A stretch of 64,000 nucleotides of DNA, from contig NZ_JAHVAP010000003.1 of the NCBI RefSeq assembly GCF_024721155.1, positions 62,001-126,000 on the forward strand. The letters run 5' to 3'. Every line of letters starts with the position of its first letter. The stretch's first letter is position 1. The DNA is from Mucilaginibacter phenanthrenivorans (GTDB taxonomy: Bacteria > Bacteroidota > Bacteroidia > Sphingobacteriales > Sphingobacteriaceae). A program made the translations under genes and the position numbers. The notes below the pieces were generated by a model that was not told where the DNA came from, did not search any database, and saw nothing but the letters and a program-made list of their open reading frames with translations. Below, one piece after another: positions 35,879 to 44,757 of the stretch.

Positions 35879-36394
35879 TTAGTATTCTTCAAAGGTCGTT
35901 CGCATCAACTTTTCTTCCTGCCTTATGCGTATGGTCAATGGTAACAGATATAAAGGAAAGCCGATGAACAGGGTATACCAGGCATGAAAAATAATTGCAA
36001 CAGCGATTAACTCAGGAACGATATTCAGATAATAATTTGGATGCCTGATTAACCGAAAGATTAAATTCGTGTTTATAATGTGAATGTTTTTTGGTGCGAT
36101 GATCAGTTTAACGGTCCAGATGTGCCTGATACTGTAGATGACATAAAAAAGCATGATGATGGAGAAAGCGTAAACGGCGATGCCGAGCTGATATATCTGA
36201 TCATTTAAAAAGTTTCCTTTAACAAACCCTTCTATAAAGCAACTTATATAATAAACGAAATGCAATGCAATCAGCACGCTGGAATTCTTTTGACCGTATT
36301 CAATACTGCCGGCTTTTTTCAGTTTTTTTTCATTAAAGGCCGAAATAAATATGCTGCTAAGCCGTAATGCGAACAAGAAATAAAATATTTTCAT
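35879..36394 (-). CDS. Isoprenylcysteine carboxyl methyltransferase-like membrane protein
   Basis: A 171-residue integral membrane protein with about four hydrophobic segments. The C-terminal motif FRLIRHPNYYLNIVPEL followed by a hydrophobic stretch and RIRQEEKLM is the SAM-binding signature of the ICMT/DUF1295-like family (RHPxY...E...EE). Bacterial relatives may methylate small molecules, but none is known here. It starts the metal-handling segment on the opposite strand and could be part of it only by position. Confidence 0.75.
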   Translation of the reverse strand: MKIFYFLFALRLSSIFISAFNEKKLKKAGSIEYGQKNSSVLIALHFVYYISCFIEGFVKGNFLNDQIYQLGIAVYAFSIIMLFYVIYSIRHIWTVKLIIAPKNIHIINTNLIFRLIRHPNYYLNIVPELIAVAIIFHAWYTLFIGFPLYLLPLTIRIRQEEKLMRTTFEEY

Positions 36395-36613
36395 AACATT
36401 TGTTAGTGCTGGTAATCATGCAACGGGTACCCATAGGCACATTCCTTACTGATTGAAATAATTAAACGGCCTCAAAACTAATTTTTTCCTGCTAAAGCAG
36501 AAATTTTATTTAAAAGGGAGATCTGCAATGGCCCTAACCTCTGTCTCCATAGTGAGCAACAGCCTACGGCTCAAATTTTCAAAACTTGATTTGTGATAAA
36601 TAATTCGATAAAC

Positions 36614-36826
36614 ATGGAAACTTTAAAATTCAAAACCAATATCAATTGCGGCGGTTGTATCGCTACCGTATCACCCGCTTTAAATGAGCTAAAAGACATT
36701 CAGCATTGGGAGGTGGATACTGCTAACCCGGATAAAATCTTAACGGTAAATGCCGATGACGGCTTAACAGCGGGACAAGTCATTGATGCACTCAAACAAA
36801 AAGGTTATAAAGCCGAAAAGGTATAA
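36614..36826 (+). CDS. Heavy-metal-associated (HMA) domain protein, CopZ-like
   Basis: A 70-residue ferredoxin-like HMA protein from ATG 36614 (the frame opens at a GTG at 36593). The metal-binding loop is NCGGCIATV, near residue 11, with the usual CxxC. The C-terminal KQKGYKAEKV is typical of the fold. It probably binds Cu(I) or a similar soft metal in the cytosol and delivers or senses it. A regulator and Cys-rich exported proteins follow on the same strand. Confidence 0.85.
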   Translation: METLKFKTNINCGGCIATVSPALNELKDIQHWEVDTANPDKILTVNADDGLTAGQVIDALKQKGYKAEKV

Positions 36827-36862
36827 CAGGGTAATCACCGGATATAATGTAACTTAGTAGTA

Positions 36863-37423
36863 ATGAACCTGCATATTAAAAATATGGTCTGCGACCGCTG
36901 CCTGATGATCGTCCGCCAGCAACTGGAAAATCTGGGCTTTACAGTCAGGCAAATCGCTTTGGGACATGCGGAGATAACTCCGCATCCGAATGAGGAACAA
37001 TTGCACCTAATTGCTGCGGCCTTAAAAGTTCCGGGCTTCGAGCTGATCAATAAAGAAGCGGATAAAATCGTGGAAGCGATTAAGAACATTGTTATTGAAC
37101 TCGTACATCATTCTGATCTGTCCGAATTGAAAACATCCTATTCTGATCAGATCGCGACCCGCTTAGGAAAAGATTATACCTATCTGAGCCGTTTGTTCTC
37201 CAATTCCCAGGACATGACCATTGAGCGGTTTATTATTGAGCAAAAGGTAGAAAAAATAAAAGAGTTGCTGGATTATGGTGAACTGAACCTCAATGAAATT
37301 GCTTATCAAATAGGTTACAGCAGTAGCGCCCACTTATCCACGCAATTTAAAACCATAACCGGCTTAACCCCCAGCCAGTACCGGTCATCTGAACAGCAGC
37401 GGAAACCTATTGATAAAATATAA
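36863..37423 (+). CDS. AraC-type regulator with N-terminal Cys pair
   Basis: A 186-residue regulator. Residues 1-70 resemble an HMA-like fold with MVCDRC (Cys at 10 and 13) and no second metal motif. The C-terminal half is an AraC double HTH (LNLNEIAYQIGYSSSAHLST and TGLTPSQYRSS). It follows the HMA gene by 36 bp. The combination suggests a metal-responsive regulator of this cluster, with metal binding through the CxxC (inference). Confidence 0.83.
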   Translation: MNLHIKNMVCDRCLMIVRQQLENLGFTVRQIALGHAEITPHPNEEQLHLIAAALKVPGFELINKEADKIVEAIKNIVIELVHHSDLSELKTSYSDQIATRLGKDYTYLSRLFSNSQDMTIERFIIEQKVEKIKELLDYGELNLNEIAYQIGYSSSAHLSTQFKTITGLTPSQYRSSEQQRKPIDKI

Positions 37424-37581
37424 ATTTATCCCGGTGATGGATACCTATGCAATAGGATATAAATTTTTATCGGAATTATATAAAACCATCGACAGGACGT
37501 ATCCATATCTTAGCAGCGTCATTATTTAAAGGGTGACGCAGTTAGTACAATATCTTTATAAAATATAAGTTTAAGAGCATA

Positions 37582-37911
37582 ATGAAATATATCGCTGTTT
37601 TCCTTGCAACCTGTATCCTGTTGCTATCCTCCGTTCCGGGGATGGCAAACACCCATCGTGGGGCAGTGGCTTATTGCAAAGGAAGCAGACATCAGGATTG
37701 CTGTAAACAGCAAAAGCAAACTTCCGATAACGATTGTGCTAAGGGTACTTGTCATATGATGGTGTCCTGCAGTACCTGCGGATTTATAATTATTCAATCT
37801 ATTACAGTTTCACCTGTGATGATTCACTTAAAGAATCAAATAGCTCACTCTTATCTTGCAGGCGGCTTATCAGATTACCAGGACAATGACTGGAACCCTC
37901 CGAAAGCTTAA
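37582..37911 (+). CDS. Cys-rich exported protein
   Basis: A 109-residue protein with a signal peptide (MKYIAVFLATCILLLSSVPGMA). The mature part has seven Cys in about 40 residues (YCKGSRHQDCCKQQ; DCAKGTCHMMVSCSTC), then a plain hydrophobic C-terminal half. It probably binds metals in the periplasm. It is transcribed with the two small proteins downstream or from its own promoter; the gap is 70 bp. No named family is recognised. Confidence 0.65.
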   Translation: MKYIAVFLATCILLLSSVPGMANTHRGAVAYCKGSRHQDCCKQQKQTSDNDCAKGTCHMMVSCSTCGFIIIQSITVSPVMIHLKNQIAHSYLAGGLSDYQDNDWNPPKA

Positions 37912-37981
37912 TTTTAAATTCGAATCGCAGTCGATCTTCGATTGCATAATCATTTAATTATTAATCTTTAAATTCAAAATC

Positions 37982-38173
37982 ATGAAAAAGTTTCTTTTCA
38001 TCACAATGGTGATGCTATTATCTGCTATATCTATTACTTATGCCAATACCCCTTGCTGTAACAGCAAAATAACCTGTTCTAAATGTGCAAAGGGATGCGG
38101 GCCAAACTGCAAGGATTATTGCAGCAAGACCTGCAAGGCATCCGGTGAATGTAAGACTGTCTGTAAATTGTAA
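37982..38173 (+). CDS. Small exported Cys-rich metal-binding peptide
   Basis: A 63-residue protein: a signal peptide (MKKFLFITMVMLLSAISITYA) and a mature part of about 41 residues with ten Cys (PCCNSKITCSKCAKGCGPNC and CKASGECKTVC). This is a metallothionein-like composition, but the order of Cys pairs does not match a known family by eye. A terminator follows. It is likely a periplasmic metal buffer (inference). Confidence 0.68.
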   Translation: MKKFLFITMVMLLSAISITYANTPCCNSKITCSKCAKGCGPNCKDYCSKTCKASGECKTVCKL

Positions 38174-38183
38174 ATGAAGCAAC

Positions 38184-38217
38184 AAGCCGCCTCTCGAAGG
38201 GGCGGCTTTGTTTTTTT
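38184..38217 (+). terminator. Rho-independent terminator
   Basis: Stem AAGCCGCC/GGCGGCTT with a 9-nt loop followed by TGTTTTTTT, 11 bp after the Cys-rich peptide gene. Confidence 0.78.
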
Positions 38218-38244
38218 AATATTCGATCTTTAAAAATTAAAAGC

Positions 38245-38493
38245 ATGAAAAAACTAATCCTGATGGCTGTTATTCTGCTTTGTTCTGTTACCATTGTTCT
38301 GGCCTCAGGCCTTCCTGTAAATAAAGCGGTATCAGACACTACCAAAGCCAGGTCAAAAAAAGTCGAAGTTCAGTACACCTGCGGTATGCATCCGGAAGTG
38401 ATGAGTAACAAACCGGGCAGGTGCCCAAAATGTGGAATGGGCTTAGTACAAAAGGATACCTCAAAAAAGGATACGATCAAAAGGAATAAATAA
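38245..38493 (+). CDS. Exported heavy-metal-binding domain protein (YHS/HMBD-like)
   Basis: An 82-residue protein with a signal peptide (MKKLILMAVILLCSVTIVLA). The metal-binding motif is QYTCGMHPEVMSNKPGRC followed by PKCGMGLV, as in the heavy-metal-binding domain found in CusB-type adaptors and copper ATPases. It is likely a periplasmic metal-binding protein, probably for copper. It has no direct partner in the same frame. Repeat R2 begins 29 bp after its stop codon. Confidence 0.83.
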   Translation: MKKLILMAVILLCSVTIVLASGLPVNKAVSDTTKARSKKVEVQYTCGMHPEVMSNKPGRCPKCGMGLVQKDTSKKDTIKRNK

Positions 38494-38522
38494 AGTGATA
38501 ACTGTTATAAAATGGTTAAATA

Positions 38523-38732
38523 TAAATCAGATATCGAAATTATGTGGCGGTCACTAACGATTTAATCCCTTGCTAAAATGCTGTAACAAATAGGCTTGGT
38601 TACATAAATAGAGAAGCCATCTTTAAAATGAGATTCATGCGGATGAATGGGAGGAAATACAATCGTATGGACTTTTCTTTTTATGCGGCCTTTGATTCCC
38701 TTCCAGTTTTTATCCGCCTGCTCTTTACTTCC
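38523..38732 (-). repeat. Repeat copy R2 (about 210 bp)
   Basis: Nearly identical, by eye, to 44753-44964, apart from scattered substitutions and two single-base length differences. On the minus strand it encodes EVKSRRIKTGRESKAA and a stop codon, the 3' end of the HTH gene, and then its downstream sequence. It lies between the HMBD gene and the receiver-only gene. Together with R3 it brackets 6.0 kb (38733-44752). Confidence 0.85.
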
Positions 38733-38814
38733 AGTCGGGATATCTGTGAGTGTTCGCGGGTGATCCATTTCATACTTGCCAAATTAATTGCCAAAGTTAT
38801 CAATCGGTTCCGGA

Positions 38815-39168
38815 TCAGGAAAAACGATGAACCAACTCAGTTAGTGTAGTCAGGTCAAACGGTTTGGCAATATATCCGTCCGCTTTGCAGTTACCTGCTA
38901 TTTGTTCGATCTTACTGTCCGCAGAAACCAGTATTACCGGAATGCCTTTTAAACCGGGATTGTTTTTAATCTCGGCACACAACTCATGCCCCGATTTGCC
39001 GGGAAGCCTTTCATCAAGTAAAATGAGATGTGGCCGTCCTTGTATGATCTCTTCAACTAGTGCGGCGAAACGGTAAACAACAACCTCGTAGCCCTCATCT
39101 TCGAGGATATACTGCATCATGTCTAAAATATCATGGTCATCTTCAATAATGATAATTTTTTTAGGCAT
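38815..39168 (-). CDS. Single-domain response regulator (receiver only)
   Basis: A 117-residue CheY-like receiver from ATG 39168 (MPKKIIIIEDDHDI). The acidic residues (EDDHD), phosphoacceptor Asp (HLILLDERLPG), the Ser (ILVSAD) and Lys (IAKPF) are all present. No output domain is visible. The upstream extension to 39279 has no domain and is left out. A TATATTTG box lies 19 bp upstream. It is divergent from the small gene at 39321. The partner kinase is unknown. Confidence 0.83.
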   Translation of the reverse strand: MPKKIIIIEDDHDILDMMQYILEDEGYEVVVYRFAALVEEIIQGRPHLILLDERLPGKSGHELCAEIKNNPGLKGIPVILVSADSKIEQIAGNCKADGYIAKPFDLTTLTELVHRFS

Positions 39169-39186
39169 GATAATGAGCTGGCAGAC

Positions 39187-39194
39187 CAAATATA
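39187..39194 (-). promoter_or_regulatory. -7 promoter box (TATATTTG) for the receiver gene
   Basis: On the minus strand TATATTTG (TAnnTTTG type) lies 18 bp upstream of the ATG at 39168. It supports this start over 39279. Confidence 0.5.
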
Positions 39195-39307
39195 GTTCTT
39201 TTAATATCTGATAATTAAATTTTTGTTTTAATAATAGAACCGCCTCGATGCCATGTTCTATCGCATAAATAAAAATCACTACTATGCAATACCTACTACG
39301 TTTTTAT

Positions 39308-39315
39308 TACCTTTG
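39308..39315 (+). promoter_or_regulatory. -7 promoter box (TACCTTTG)
   Basis: TACCTTTG fits TAnnTTTG and lies five bases before the ATG at 39321, so the transcript would be nearly leaderless. Confidence 0.42.
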
Positions 39316-39320
39316 CTCAG

Positions 39321-39719
39321 ATGTTCAAGCGAATTACCTGCGGTTTTTTGGCCTGCCTGTTTTTAACGGGTAGCCTGATGTTGCCTTTGGGTGATTTTTC
39401 CTTGTTGCGCGACATTCCAAAAATGTATCAGAATTACATCAAGATCACTTCGCAGGAAGAAGCGGATGTGATCGACTTTATTGGTGATTATCTGATGTAT
39501 GGTAAGCAGATATTCGGGCATAATGAACATGACAAAACACCGGACAAAGGGAATGAAGTGCAGTTCCAGCATCAGGCCAGTCCACTGAACGTTCTTTTTT
39601 CGCACAGTCCTGTAAAAGTGTTGATAGCACCGGTTGCTATTTTAACGCACTCCTCTTTTATACCGCATTTTACTACCTCGGATTACTGTAATGAACTATT
39701 CAGGCCACCCCTCGCCTGA
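39321..39719 (+). CDS. Hypothetical exported or membrane protein
   Basis: A 132-residue protein with a hydrophobic N-terminus (MFKRITCGFLACLFLTGSLM) that could be a signal peptide or anchor, then a soluble part with several His residues (FGHNEHDK, FQHQA, PHFTT) and a hydrophobic patch (PVKVLIAPVAILTH). It ends 80 bp before the TonB receptor gene and is probably transcribed with it. A role in the same metal or siderophore import is a guess. Confidence 0.6.
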   Translation: MFKRITCGFLACLFLTGSLMLPLGDFSLLRDIPKMYQNYIKITSQEEADVIDFIGDYLMYGKQIFGHNEHDKTPDKGNEVQFQHQASPLNVLFSHSPVKVLIAPVAILTHSSFIPHFTTSDYCNELFRPPLA

Positions 39720-39798
39720 TTTTAATTTCCACATTAAAATTTATTAGTCCACTATTCATCAGTCCGGCGTTAAGCCCTGGCTCTTATTTCCTATATCC

Positions 39799-41976
39799 AT
39801 GAAAAGAACTTTCATGCTCACGGCTATGATGCTGTTTGGCTTCATCGCGATGGCCCAGAATACCTTTAAAGCAAAAGTAGTTAATGACCAAACTCAAGCT
39901 ATATTAAAAGGCGCGACCGCCACAATCCCAGACCTAAAAAAGACCATTGCCGCTGATACCAGCGGTTTGATTACGATAACCAACATTCCTAACGGAAAAT
40001 TCGAGATAGAGATCAGCTATGTCGGTTTCGGAAAAAGTGAAAAGGTCTATACCTTTCCGTTACAGCACCCGGATCAAATTATCGTGGTCAGCCTTGAACC
40101 TTCATCCGGCGAACTGGCAGAAGTAACCATCCAAACCACCCGTACCAACCAGAACCTGCGGGATATCCCGACAAGAGTGGAAGCACTTCCTTTAGAAGAA
40201 CTGGACGAAAAAAGCACCATGCGACCAGGTGATATCAAAATGCTGCTTGGAGAAACTACCGGCATCCATGTACAGCAGACTTCGGCGGTTAGCGGAACTG
40301 CCAGTTTCCGTATTCAGGGTCTGGACAGCCGATACACACAATTATTGCAGGACGGCATGCCGCTTTATTCCGGCTTTTCGGGTAATTTAAGTTTATTACA
40401 GATCAGCCCGCTCAATTTGAAACAGGTTGAATTTGTCAAAGGCTCAGCTTCCACCTTATATGGTGGAGGTGCCATTTCGGGCCTGGTGAACTTAATCAGT
40501 AAAACACCGGAGAAAACACCTGAATTGACCATGTTACTGAATGGTACCAGCGCTAAAGGAGCCGACGCCAGCGTTTACTACAGTCAGAAATGGCAGCATA
40601 TTGGAACGACCATCTTTGGTGCTTATAATTACAATGGTGCTTTCGATCCGTCAAATACTGGTTTTACAGCTATCCCGCAAACCAACCGGCTTGCTATCAA
40701 TCCCAAAATATTTTTGTATATGGACGATCATAATTCCGGCTGGTTTGGTGTGAATAGCACTTATGAAAACCGTTACGGCGGGGATCTACAGGTAATTGAT
40801 GGAAAAGCGGACAACGTTCATCAATATTTTGAACGCAATAAGACGTTCCGTTTTTCGACCCAATTATCGTTCAGCCATAAAGTTGACGAAGAAAGCAAGA
40901 TCAATTTCAAGAATACCATCGGCTATTTTGATAGGCAATTGGGAGAGCCGGGATTTAACTTTAAAGGCAGGCAGCTTTCTTCCTTCAGCGAACTGAACTA
41001 TGTACGTAACGGTGAAAAGGCTTCGTGGGTAGCAGGTGCCAATTTAATTACGGATCATTTTACCGCGCAGCCACCTCAAAATACGTTAAGCTATGACCAA
41101 ACTACGATAGGCGCATTTGTACAGAACACTTATAAAGCGAGTGACTGGTTTTCGTTGGAAAGCGGGGTTAGGCTGGATAAGAATACACCGTCACCAGGCA
41201 AGCCATCAAATGGTTTGTTCTTGCTGCCAAGAGTGAATGCTCTGTTTAAATTGAATGATCATTTGACCAGCCGCATTGGTGGCGGCCTGGGCTATAAAAT
41301 GCCGAGCCTATTCAATGATCAGAGTGAGCAGGAGGGCTACCAGCATATCCAACCCCTGAATATCGGTAATACACAGGCAGAACAATCTTATGGGCTGAAT
41401 GGTGACTTGAATTACCGCAGCGCATTAGGTGATGAGGCATTCATTAATATTAACCAGTTGTTCTTTTCTACGCGGGTTGACCATCCGCTCATCCTGCAAA
41501 ACAATACGTTTATTAACGCGCCCGGCCATTTACTGTCAAAAGGCGCGGAAACCAATGTCAAGCTGGTGATGGATGAACTGGTTTTTTACCTGGGTTATAC
41601 CTATACCGATACCAAACAGCATTTTAACGGCCAAAACAATACGCAGCGTTTAACACCTAAAAACCAATTGAGCTTTGATGCAACTTATGAGATTGAGGGC
41701 AGTTTCCGTTTTGGTGCCGAGAGTTTTTTTACCGGGCCGCAGTTGTTAAGCGATGGCACCACGGGAAAGGGCTATGCAACCTTTGGTTTATTAGTTCAAA
41801 AAATGTGGAACCACCTGGATATTTTTATCAATGCCGAGAACCTGACCGATCAAAGGCAGACCAGATGGGGTAGTATTTATACGGGTAGCCTGACCAACCC
41901 GGATTTCAAAGATATTTATGCGCCTTTAGATGGCATAGTAGTAAATGCAGGAATCAGGATCAAATTGTTAAACTGA
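39799..41976 (+). CDS. TonB-dependent outer-membrane receptor
   Basis: A 725-residue protein with a signal peptide (MKRTFMLTAMMLFGFIAMAQ). An N-terminal carboxypeptidase-regulatory-like beta-sandwich (about 22-110) is followed by a plug domain (LPLEELDEKSTMRPGDIKML; IQGLDSRYTQLLQDGMPLYS) and a C-terminal beta-barrel ending in a short beta-signal (NAGIRIKLLN). It is probably an importer of a chelated metal or similar small molecule. Its place in the metal-handling block fits a copper or iron role but does not prove it. Confidence 0.88.
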   Translation: MKRTFMLTAMMLFGFIAMAQNTFKAKVVNDQTQAILKGATATIPDLKKTIAADTSGLITITNIPNGKFEIEISYVGFGKSEKVYTFPLQHPDQIIVVSLEPSSGELAEVTIQTTRTNQNLRDIPTRVEALPLEELDEKSTMRPGDIKMLLGETTGIHVQQTSAVSGTASFRIQGLDSRYTQLLQDGMPLYSGFSGNLSLLQISPLNLKQVEFVKGSASTLYGGGAISGLVNLISKTPEKTPELTMLLNGTSAKGADASVYYSQKWQHIGTTIFGAYNYNGAFDPSNTGFTAIPQTNRLAINPKIFLYMDDHNSGWFGVNSTYENRYGGDLQVIDGKADNVHQYFERNKTFRFSTQLSFSHKVDEESKINFKNTIGYFDRQLGEPGFNFKGRQLSSFSELNYVRNGEKASWVAGANLITDHFTAQPPQNTLSYDQTTIGAFVQNTYKASDWFSLESGVRLDKNTPSPGKPSNGLFLLPRVNALFKLNDHLTSRIGGGLGYKMPSLFNDQSEQEGYQHIQPLNIGNTQAEQSYGLNGDLNYRSALGDEAFININQLFFSTRVDHPLILQNNTFINAPGHLLSKGAETNVKLVMDELVFYLGYTYTDTKQHFNGQNNTQRLTPKNQLSFDATYEIEGSFRFGAESFFTGPQLLSDGTTGKGYATFGLLVQKMWNHLDIFINAENLTDQRQTRWGSIYTGSLTNPDFKDIYAPLDGIVVNAGIRIKLLN

Positions 41977-42032
41977 TTGCCAACTATATTCATCAACTTC
42001 AATGCCTGGTTTCAGACATTTTTTGCAATAAA

Positions 42033-42069
42033 TAAAAGCGGCTGATCTTAATAAGGCCAGCCGCTTTTA
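42033..42069. terminator. Bidirectional terminator between TonB receptor and DUF4382 gene
   Basis: A 12-bp stem TAAAAGCGGCTG/CAGCCGCTTTTA between convergent genes, with A/T-rich ends on both sides. Confidence 0.7.
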
Positions 42070-42085
42070 TCTAAAGTTGATGATT

Positions 42086-42847
42086 TTACTGGGTAATGGT
42101 TACAGTGCCCATGTCTTTTACAGCGCCATTAACAACGGTAATACCGGGAACTGTTTTGACCGCATAGGGACTTACCGGTACAAATTGCACATTGTAAGTG
42201 CCTGCTGCCAAACCCGGAAAATAGAATTTGCCGGATGCATCGGTTACAGTACCTACGGTATCGGTACCCGTAATGGCATACACTTTTGGTGAGGCCGCAA
42301 TGGGCGATACGGTGCCAGTTAAAGCGCCGGATACAGCCTGCGGGATTGCCCTGATTACCGGTTTAAGGATATACTTGCCGTTACCGGTAAGTACAATAGA
42401 CTGAGCGGCGTCGAAATCCAAAAGCATCGTATACGCAATACCCGCTGTTAAATTATCATGCACATTAAGTTTAACACCTGATGTTTGACCGCTTGGTGTG
42501 GTTAAATCGTAGGAAATACCTCCAATGATCACACGGTTGCCAGAATCATTAAGTACTAACCGAATCTGTTGTATTGTGCCGGCAGGGATATCCTGATCCG
42601 CCAGTACAGTGTCTTTGCCCAGGCGGAATCGCAGAATATCGATAGGGCCCCCATTTACATTTAACGTATGTTCGCCATTATTGGTGACAACCACTACGCT
42701 TTTGATGTTCAGGATCACCGCGTCAAAGGCGCCGGGTGCGTCGGTTAACTTCACTGTTACATGCGCGGTCGAACTGTTGTTATTGTTCTTTTTACAGGCA
42801 AAAAATAAAAGGCTTAGGATTGCGGTAAATAAAAGTATTTTTTTCAT
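42086..42847 (-). CDS. DUF4382-type lipoprotein with carboxypeptidase-regulatory-like C-domain
   Basis: A 253-residue lipoprotein (lipobox LFFACKKN, Cys18). The N-terminal part (about 28-165; VTVKLTDAPGAFDAVILNIK and the following) matches DUF4382, a Bacteroidota surface-protein domain of unknown role. The C-terminal 85 residues (SGALTGTVSP; VTDASGKFYFPGLAAGTYNV) form a carboxypeptidase-D regulatory-like beta-sandwich. No enzymatic motif is seen. Confidence 0.85.
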   Translation of the reverse strand: MKKILLFTAILSLLFFACKKNNNNSSTAHVTVKLTDAPGAFDAVILNIKSVVVVTNNGEHTLNVNGGPIDILRFRLGKDTVLADQDIPAGTIQQIRLVLNDSGNRVIIGGISYDLTTPSGQTSGVKLNVHDNLTAGIAYTMLLDFDAAQSIVLTGNGKYILKPVIRAIPQAVSGALTGTVSPIAASPKVYAITGTDTVGTVTDASGKFYFPGLAAGTYNVQFVPVSPYAVKTVPGITVVNGAVKDMGTVTITQ

Positions 42848-43249
42848 GGTGGTATAATTTGGTTATCAGGTACAGTGCAAAACCTATGCCCTAAAACTAA
42901 GTGTATCGATAAACAGGGGTTTTGTATCGATGAATCAAAATTTAACAGGAACTGCCGGTAAATTTGCTGGGAGCTAAATTCTTTACAAAGTTGACCTCTA
43001 TTTTAAACAAAGGGCCAGTTCCCAGAAATTTACACTGAGTCAAAACTGCTTGAATCTCATCTCTTTTAAATCACTTCCGCATAGCCAATGGTCGCCTGTC
43101 ATGGCTACAAACTCGCCTTTGCTTTGCAGTTTAGCCCCATTTTCAAGCGTTCATTTTTTGCGCAGCTACAAAGTTGCAATTTATTGTATGTCAATTAAAT
43201 GATAGCTATCATTTAATTAATTGTCCGACATTGTTATTCAAGGCAGTAG
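42848..43249. other. Gene-poor interval with a 26-bp palindrome
   Basis: About 400 bp between the DUF4382 gene and the MFS gene. No gene is seen. The perfect palindrome at 43193-43218 is the only clear signal. Confidence 0.35.
43193..43218. promoter_or_regulatory. 26-bp perfect palindrome
   Basis: Two halves AATTAAATGATAG/CTATCATTTAATT without a loop, located 31 bp after the MFS stop codon. A perfect, loop-free palindrome is more typical of a binding site for a dimeric repressor than of a terminator, but an A/T-rich terminator cannot be excluded. Confidence 0.5.
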
Positions 43250-44473
43250 TCATTTCCTAACCGACTTCCTATGAAATAACAAGGCGATGCTCAATAGAGC
43301 AATGGATATGATCCCGCCATATAAAAAATCCGTGCCTGGATAATGGCTCCCCGTAAAGCCCGCTATAGGATACGCGATGGCCCACCACAAATGGGAAAAA
43401 GCAAAGTGCGAACCATAAACCTTGCCCTGCTCATTATCCGCGATATTTTCACCGATCAGGGTTTCCGACGGCATTTCAGCCAGACTTTGTCCCAAACCCG
43501 CGAACAGCCACAAGACCAGCATTACCGGGTAACCCACAAAATTGGTAATTGAGATAGTGATCGACAGCACCAATGCGCCCACAATGAGTGATATGCGCCG
43601 TGTCTTGGTCTTATCCAGGCTGCCCGCTACAAATGCGGCAATACTGGCACCAATGCCAAAGGCCGCCATCACCCAGCCATAATGCCTATCGGTCAGGTGC
43701 AGGCTACTTTTAATATGACCAACCGTATTGACCAGGATCTGTGCCCCTGCAATAGCGGATACAAATTCGATGAACAGCGCAAACCGGATCAGTGGGTTCT
43801 TAAATAACAGCCGGATGCCTTTAATAGCATCGTGCCATGCTGTGAAAGTCTTTTCATTATGTTTAATGGGCTTTTGCAATTTATCAGCCGGTAATAATAA
43901 AATGAGAACGGCTGCAATCACAAATGAACCTGCATCAATAAAAAAGATCTCTCGTGCGCCAAACCATACGGCGAGTATCCCGGCTAATCCGGGCCCTAAT
44001 ACACCCAGGATCTGAAAAGTAGCCGTGGATAATCCAACGGCTTGCCGGTAATGCGCGTGATCTGTTACCTGTGGTATAACGGCACGGTAGGTAGGCGTAA
44101 AAAAAGCGTTAAACACATTTAACAGAAACACCAATACATAGATCTGCCATTCCTGGTTGACGAATGGTAAACAGGCGACTATCGCCATCCTGATAAAATG
44201 CGTAGTATATAAAATGGTCTTCCGGCTCATCCGGTCAGACAGTACACCTGCAAAGGGGGAGAAAATAATAAAGGCTGTTACCCGCAGCGTTAACGCCGTT
44301 GCTAAGATGACGGCTGATTTCTCCTTTCCAAACTGGTAGGATAGCAAAGCCAGCCCCACCCAGGTAAAAGCGTCACCTAACAGGCTGATGGATTCTGCAA
44401 AGTACAGCCCGGCAAATACCCGGTTCTTCAGTGCTGCGAAAGGCTCCGTTAATACGGATAGTTTATTATTCAT
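43250..44473 (-). CDS. MFS transporter (12-TM, Enterobactin/MefA-like)
   Basis: A 407-residue protein with about 12 transmembrane segments. The MFS signature is FAGVLSDRMSRKTILY between TM2 and TM3. The start overlaps the truncated adaptor fragment by eight bases, so the two were co-transcribed. Relatives export macrolides or siderophores; the substrate is unknown. It now lies downstream of a broken gene and may have lost its original promoter. Confidence 0.83.
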   Translation of the reverse strand: MNNKLSVLTEPFAALKNRVFAGLYFAESISLLGDAFTWVGLALLSYQFGKEKSAVILATALTLRVTAFIIFSPFAGVLSDRMSRKTILYTTHFIRMAIVACLPFVNQEWQIYVLVFLLNVFNAFFTPTYRAVIPQVTDHAHYRQAVGLSTATFQILGVLGPGLAGILAVWFGAREIFFIDAGSFVIAAVLILLLPADKLQKPIKHNEKTFTAWHDAIKGIRLLFKNPLIRFALFIEFVSAIAGAQILVNTVGHIKSSLHLTDRHYGWVMAAFGIGASIAAFVAGSLDKTKTRRISLIVGALVLSITISITNFVGYPVMLVLWLFAGLGQSLAEMPSETLIGENIADNEQGKVYGSHFAFSHLWWAIAYPIAGFTGSHYPGTDFLYGGIISIALLSIALLFHRKSVRK

Positions 44474-44757
44474 CCTCTCCGGTATTTTTCATTTTCATGA
44501 GCAGGCTGTAAGCGCCTTTGGTCACAAAGGTCTGGCTGCGCAACTCGGCGCTGCTTGCAGCAAGTTCCACAAAACCCTCTTTCGTGACCCCTGTTTTTAC
44601 CTCCATCATTTCAAAACTGTTCTTACCCTTTACCTTAAAAGCGTAGCTTTTGTTTTCATAGTTCACTATCGCCTCTTCCGGCAGTGTCAGTGCATTATTC
44701 GCAGTCACCTCAATTTCGGCATTCATGAAAGTGCCGGGCAACAGGTTAAATCTAAAT
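44466..44757 (-). pseudogene. C-terminal fragment of an RND/HlyD-type periplasmic adaptor (CusB-like)
   Basis: The fragment reads RFNLLPGTFMNAEIEVTANN, ALTLPEEAIVNYENKSYAFK and continues to a C-terminal ...MKMKNTGEDE, which matches the last beta-barrel and membrane-proximal domain of CusB/MexA-type adaptors (PGtFMNAEI is typical). About two thirds of the usual length is missing on the N-terminal side, exactly where repeat R3 starts (44753). No start codon belongs to the family. It is a recombination-truncated gene; the metal or drug it served is unknown. Confidence 0.78.

Noticed and set aside
38562..38768. Minus-strand ORF of 68 codons
   Set aside because: It reads repeat R2 in a wrong frame; the correct frame gives the end of the HTH protein.
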